The notes beneath the pieces are model-generated. The model saw only the letters and a program-made list of their open reading frames with translations. It did not search any database and had not been told where the DNA came from. A stretch of DNA of 64,000 bases from Pontederia crassipes (lineage: Eukaryota; Streptophyta; Magnoliopsida; Commelinales; Pontederiaceae): assembly GCA_030549335.1 (NCBI GenBank), contig JAUKPH010000018.1, positions 4,278,001 to 4,342,000 of the forward strand. The letters are read 5' to 3'. Numbering within the stretch: position 1 is the stretch's first letter; each line of letters starts with the position of its first letter. Below, in pieces: positions 61,190 to 64,000 of this stretch. The position numbers were made by a program, and so were the translations under genes.

Positions 61190-62749
61190 GAGTCAGAAAG
61201 TGAAAAATAGTGGAGGCTGCCAGTGCTGAATTGAATATAGCGGGTTGTGAGAGTTATGTGACGGTCCGTTAAATCTCCAGTTATGCCCAAAAAAGATGAG
61301 AGTTGAATATAACGGGCCGTGAGATATTTGTAACGGCCCGTTAAATATTCAATTTCGCTCAAAAAGCTTGCCCGAGTTACGGGTTGTGAAATTCAAGTTA
61401 CGGGGCATTAAAATCACACTTCTACTCTAATTTGAACACTATTAGGGTAGTGAAATCAGTGTTATGGGCCGTGAAAAGTCATATTCAGACCGTTACAGAG
61501 CTTTTATAGGCCGTTACGAATGTTGTTTTCGATATTTCTTCAATTTTTCTTAGAAATTTTAAGTCTGGATCGAACCTAAACTTTATCCCAAATCTTAGGG
61601 ATGATTAGAAAACATATTTACTCAGATTTAAAAGAGTTTTGGATAATTTTAAAGAGCTATCAAAGTCTATTCCAAATTTATTTGTTTTGACATGAAAAGA
61701 CTTCGAATCAAACCGAAATTCTACGAAAATTCTTGGGACCCGGAGGCTATAAATAGAGGTCCTAGGAGACAGAAAAATGGGTGCTTGGTGGTGCCTGAAG
61801 GTGCTTGAGACCTAGGGGCCGTGCTACATTGCAGAAGACGAATTTCAGAGTTTTTCGGTGTTTCTTCGGGAGAAATTGTAAAGCAACTCAGCGTGTGTAC
61901 TCTGTAGCGATCCAGAAATCATCAAAGACGAAGAATTCTATCTTCTAATAATTGTTTGGATGCTCTTTACTCAAATTTCATTATTTCTATCTTTTACGTA
62001 ATAGAGATTTTTATTATTTATGAAAAAACTACACGAACTCAATTGTTAGAGCTGAATTAATATAGTTATTTCAGTTTCTTTTGATTATGATTGTTGTGCT
62101 TAATGATTTTTATTAAGATTATTATATTCTGAGATAAGACTACAAACCAGATATGGGGTGGTTAGTTTTAGGATTTAATAATTCTCAGCGAATCGATTCT
62201 TAACTTAAAGTTGAAGCAATCATAATACGAGACTAGTAACTCATTGTTTGTGCTATATTTTGTGCGGTCTATCAATTTTTACCCAGCGAGAATAATTGTT
62301 AGTTTAGGAATTACAACTTAATGCATCTTAATATCTTTCTTAACTGGAGATTAACTTAGCGTTTGTGATCCTAAGTTTTACAAGACTTAAGATAGTTTGA
62401 TTTACTCAACGTATAGGTCAATAATTTAAGTAATTCTAATCCGTCTTAAGAACTGGACTTGTTTATTATTGTTAAAATTCAATCATCATCATGATTCATG
62501 CGAGTTAATCATTATTTTTAATCATCCATAAACCTTAGGCTGAACACCAATTTATTTTATTTTCTATTATTAAATTTTCTGCACATTTATTTTTTGCTTT
62601 TATACCAAAACACCATTTTCTTCTTAGTAGATTATTAGGATATATTAGATTTAACTAGTTTCTCATGTATTCGACACTCTACTCTCTACTTCATTACTTG
62701 ATATGATTAGTGCACTTGCTAGCAAATTTATTACAAATTTAATGCATCA
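61190..62749 (+). repeat. LTR-like sequence, probably related in type to the solo LTR at 5476-6776
   Basis: Order of features parallels the first solo LTR: repeated GGCCGTTA/ACGGGCCGTGA words (61250-61520), GGCTATAAATAGAGG near 61748, then an AT-rich stretch, and a 3' part with GTATTCGACACTCTACTC and GATTAGTGCACTTGCTAGC before GCATCA at 62749. The first LTR has GGCCGTGA words, CCTATAAAAGG and GACTAGTGCACTTGTTAAC in the same order. The left border is not certain; CAACG occurs at 62750-62754 and near 60906, but the fit is off by one base. Confidence 0.5.
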
Positions 62750-62751
62750 CA

Positions 62752-63036
62752 ACGCATCCACGACAGTTGTTCGATTTGCTGTCGACAGTGGATCTAAAAA
62801 TGACGCACGAATCGGGTTGTTTTAAGAAAATGAAAGGCTAGTTCATCTTTTTTCCTACTGGGTTAACTCACATTGGTTCGCCTAGTGCCTTATACGATGC
62901 ATCCACAATAATCGTTCGATTTGTTGTCAACGGTGGATCTAAAAAAGACGCATGAATGAGGTTGTTTTAAGAAAATGAAAGGTCAGTTCATCTTTTCTTC
63001 CCATTGGATTCATGCACATTGGTTTGCCTAGTCATT
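62752..63036. repeat. 145-bp tandem duplication
   Basis: Two copies (62752-62896, 62897-about 63036) share GCATCCAC, GTTCGATTTG, GTGGATCTAAAAA, and TTTAAGAAAATGAAAGG, at about 85 percent identity by eye. A partial third copy lies inverted at 63602-63646. Confidence 0.8.
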
Positions 63037-63601
63037 TTCCCCCTTCCACTATGTACTCTCTTTGGCAAAAAAAACTACATTCTCCATCGATCTTGACAAT
63101 GAATGGGATTTCTTCCATGACGACGGAGAAGCCTCTAATTCTGTTTGATACTATAGGCATTTCTTCTTGATTGACAAGTGCATATCTATTTTCTGATTTT
63201 ATTTTATTGTTCATTTACTGGTCTATGCCCTAATTTTTCTATTAAAAGATTTTACCTGTACATTATAGCATTTTTTTCTTCTTTCTTTTCTCTGTCTTTG
63301 GTTGTTAAAAATTCTCTGATATAGCATGCCGACACTAACCTTTCTTCATGTTGATGTTATGGTCTTTCCTCACGTCCTTATGACATTTGATATTTAGTCC
63401 AGCATGTGTTATAACCTTTTCCTCCTGTATACAATACTTAGTTTAACATTAGTGGCTTGTTAGAGACGAAGGAGGAAAGGAGAATGGAGTCGGAGACGTG
63501 AGAAAGGAGAAAAAAAGAAAGGAAAAAAAACAATGGACACTGAATCATGCAAAAAATGGAGAATCAAGAAACATAGACGACTTGAACCAGTTCACACACC
63601 T
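63037..63601. other. Spacer between direct and inverted copies of the 145-bp repeat
   Basis: No gene or domain was recognised. The stretch is bracketed by a direct copy on the left and an inverted partial copy on the right, so it could be the interior of a short inverted-repeat element. Confidence 0.35.
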
Positions 63602-63646
63602 TTTTTAGATCCATCGTCGAACGACTGTTGTGGATGCGTCATACGG
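63602..63646 (-). repeat. Inverted partial copy of the 145-bp repeat
   Basis: Read on the minus strand, GACGCATCCACAACAGTCG and GATGGATCTAAAAAA match the start of the 62897 copy, with about 14 bases missing in the middle. Confidence 0.75.
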
Positions 63647-63647
63647 T

Positions 63648-63727
63648 GCTACCCCGTTTAGAGGTAGCACACCCATTATATATGTATATATGTATATAAT
63701 GGGTGTGCTACCTCTAAACGGGGTAGC
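63648..63727. repeat. Perfect hairpin, 33-bp arms
   Basis: Arms 63648-63680 and 63695-63727 are exact reverse complements around a 14-base AT spacer (TATGTATATATGTA). The outer ends are GCTACCCCGTTTAGAGG and its complement. The size and AT centre fit a very small inverted-repeat element or a cruciform-forming sequence. Confidence 0.9.
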
Positions 63728-64000
63728 TCCTTACGGAAGTAACTTGAGTGGGTTTCCACACAAGCTTTCAGATCACAATCTCATCCAAAAAAGTAATAGT
63801 ATTGCTTGTAATACCCCGTTTAATAAAAAGGAAACCTTTTCAATTTTTGGTGCAATAAGGTCAAAGGTCCAAACTCATCCTATTAGACCCAAGTACAAAA
63901 GATGAAGTAATACCCTACTTTTTTTTTTGCTTAATCCCTCTCCTCAAACCACCAACAACTCCATGATGGATTAACTTCTTCAAAAAAGAAGATGGAGATT
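63728..64000. other. Right-edge sequence, LTR-like start
   Basis: TGTAATACCCCG at about 63807 resembles the TGTAATGCCC starts at 3717 and 4033, so an LTR may begin here and run off the window. No coding region is supported. Confidence 0.3.

Overview
The window looks like nuclear DNA from a flowering plant. It has split genes with GT-AG introns, long AT-rich intergenic stretches, Ty1-copia, RTE/L1, CACTA, PIF/Harbinger and Mutator-type transposons, and plant-only gene families (CBL calcium sensor, WAK receptor kinase, XERICO-like RING-H2). GC-rich first exons of the WAK and RING genes next to AT-rich introns suggest a monocot, but I cannot fix the species.

Genes: (1) the 5' end of an unrecognised minus-strand gene at the left edge (about 1-512); (2) a complete eight-exon CBL2/CBL3-type calcium sensor (CDS 12243-17939, plus strand, 226 aa when spliced); (3) a XERICO-like RING-H2 protein (34743-35177, plus, 144 aa) with a probable leader intron; (4) a wall-associated receptor kinase (55943-59134, plus, three exons) with a one-base deletion in the kinase activation segment.

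Everything else that can be identified is mobile DNA or repeats. From left to right: facing inverted LTR-like arms (3150-4570); a solo LTR whose left border was later duplicated in tandem (5243-6776); a tandem segmental duplication with one copy interrupted (7092-9050); an L1 fragment and a 5'-truncated RTE LINE, both inside the CBL gene and antisense to it; a Mutator-like MITE (21981-22503); three CACTA elements (22761-26227, 30268-31805, 39788-41691); a PIF/Harbinger element with transposase and Myb/SANT remnants (about 41830-45418); a Ty1-copia element with both LTRs (50568-55359); another LTR-like region near 61200-62749; and tandem and inverted repeats with a 33-bp-arm perfect hairpin at the right end.

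The genes do not form a pathway or cluster. CBL, XERICO-like and WAK proteins act separately in calcium signalling, ABA/ubiquitin-related control and cell-wall sensing. I see no clearly new biological system. The most informative points are the dated-by-structure insertions, the intact LINE reading frame inside a conserved signalling gene, the WAK frameshift, and CACTA elements dense in GACGGTT..AACCGTC palindromes.
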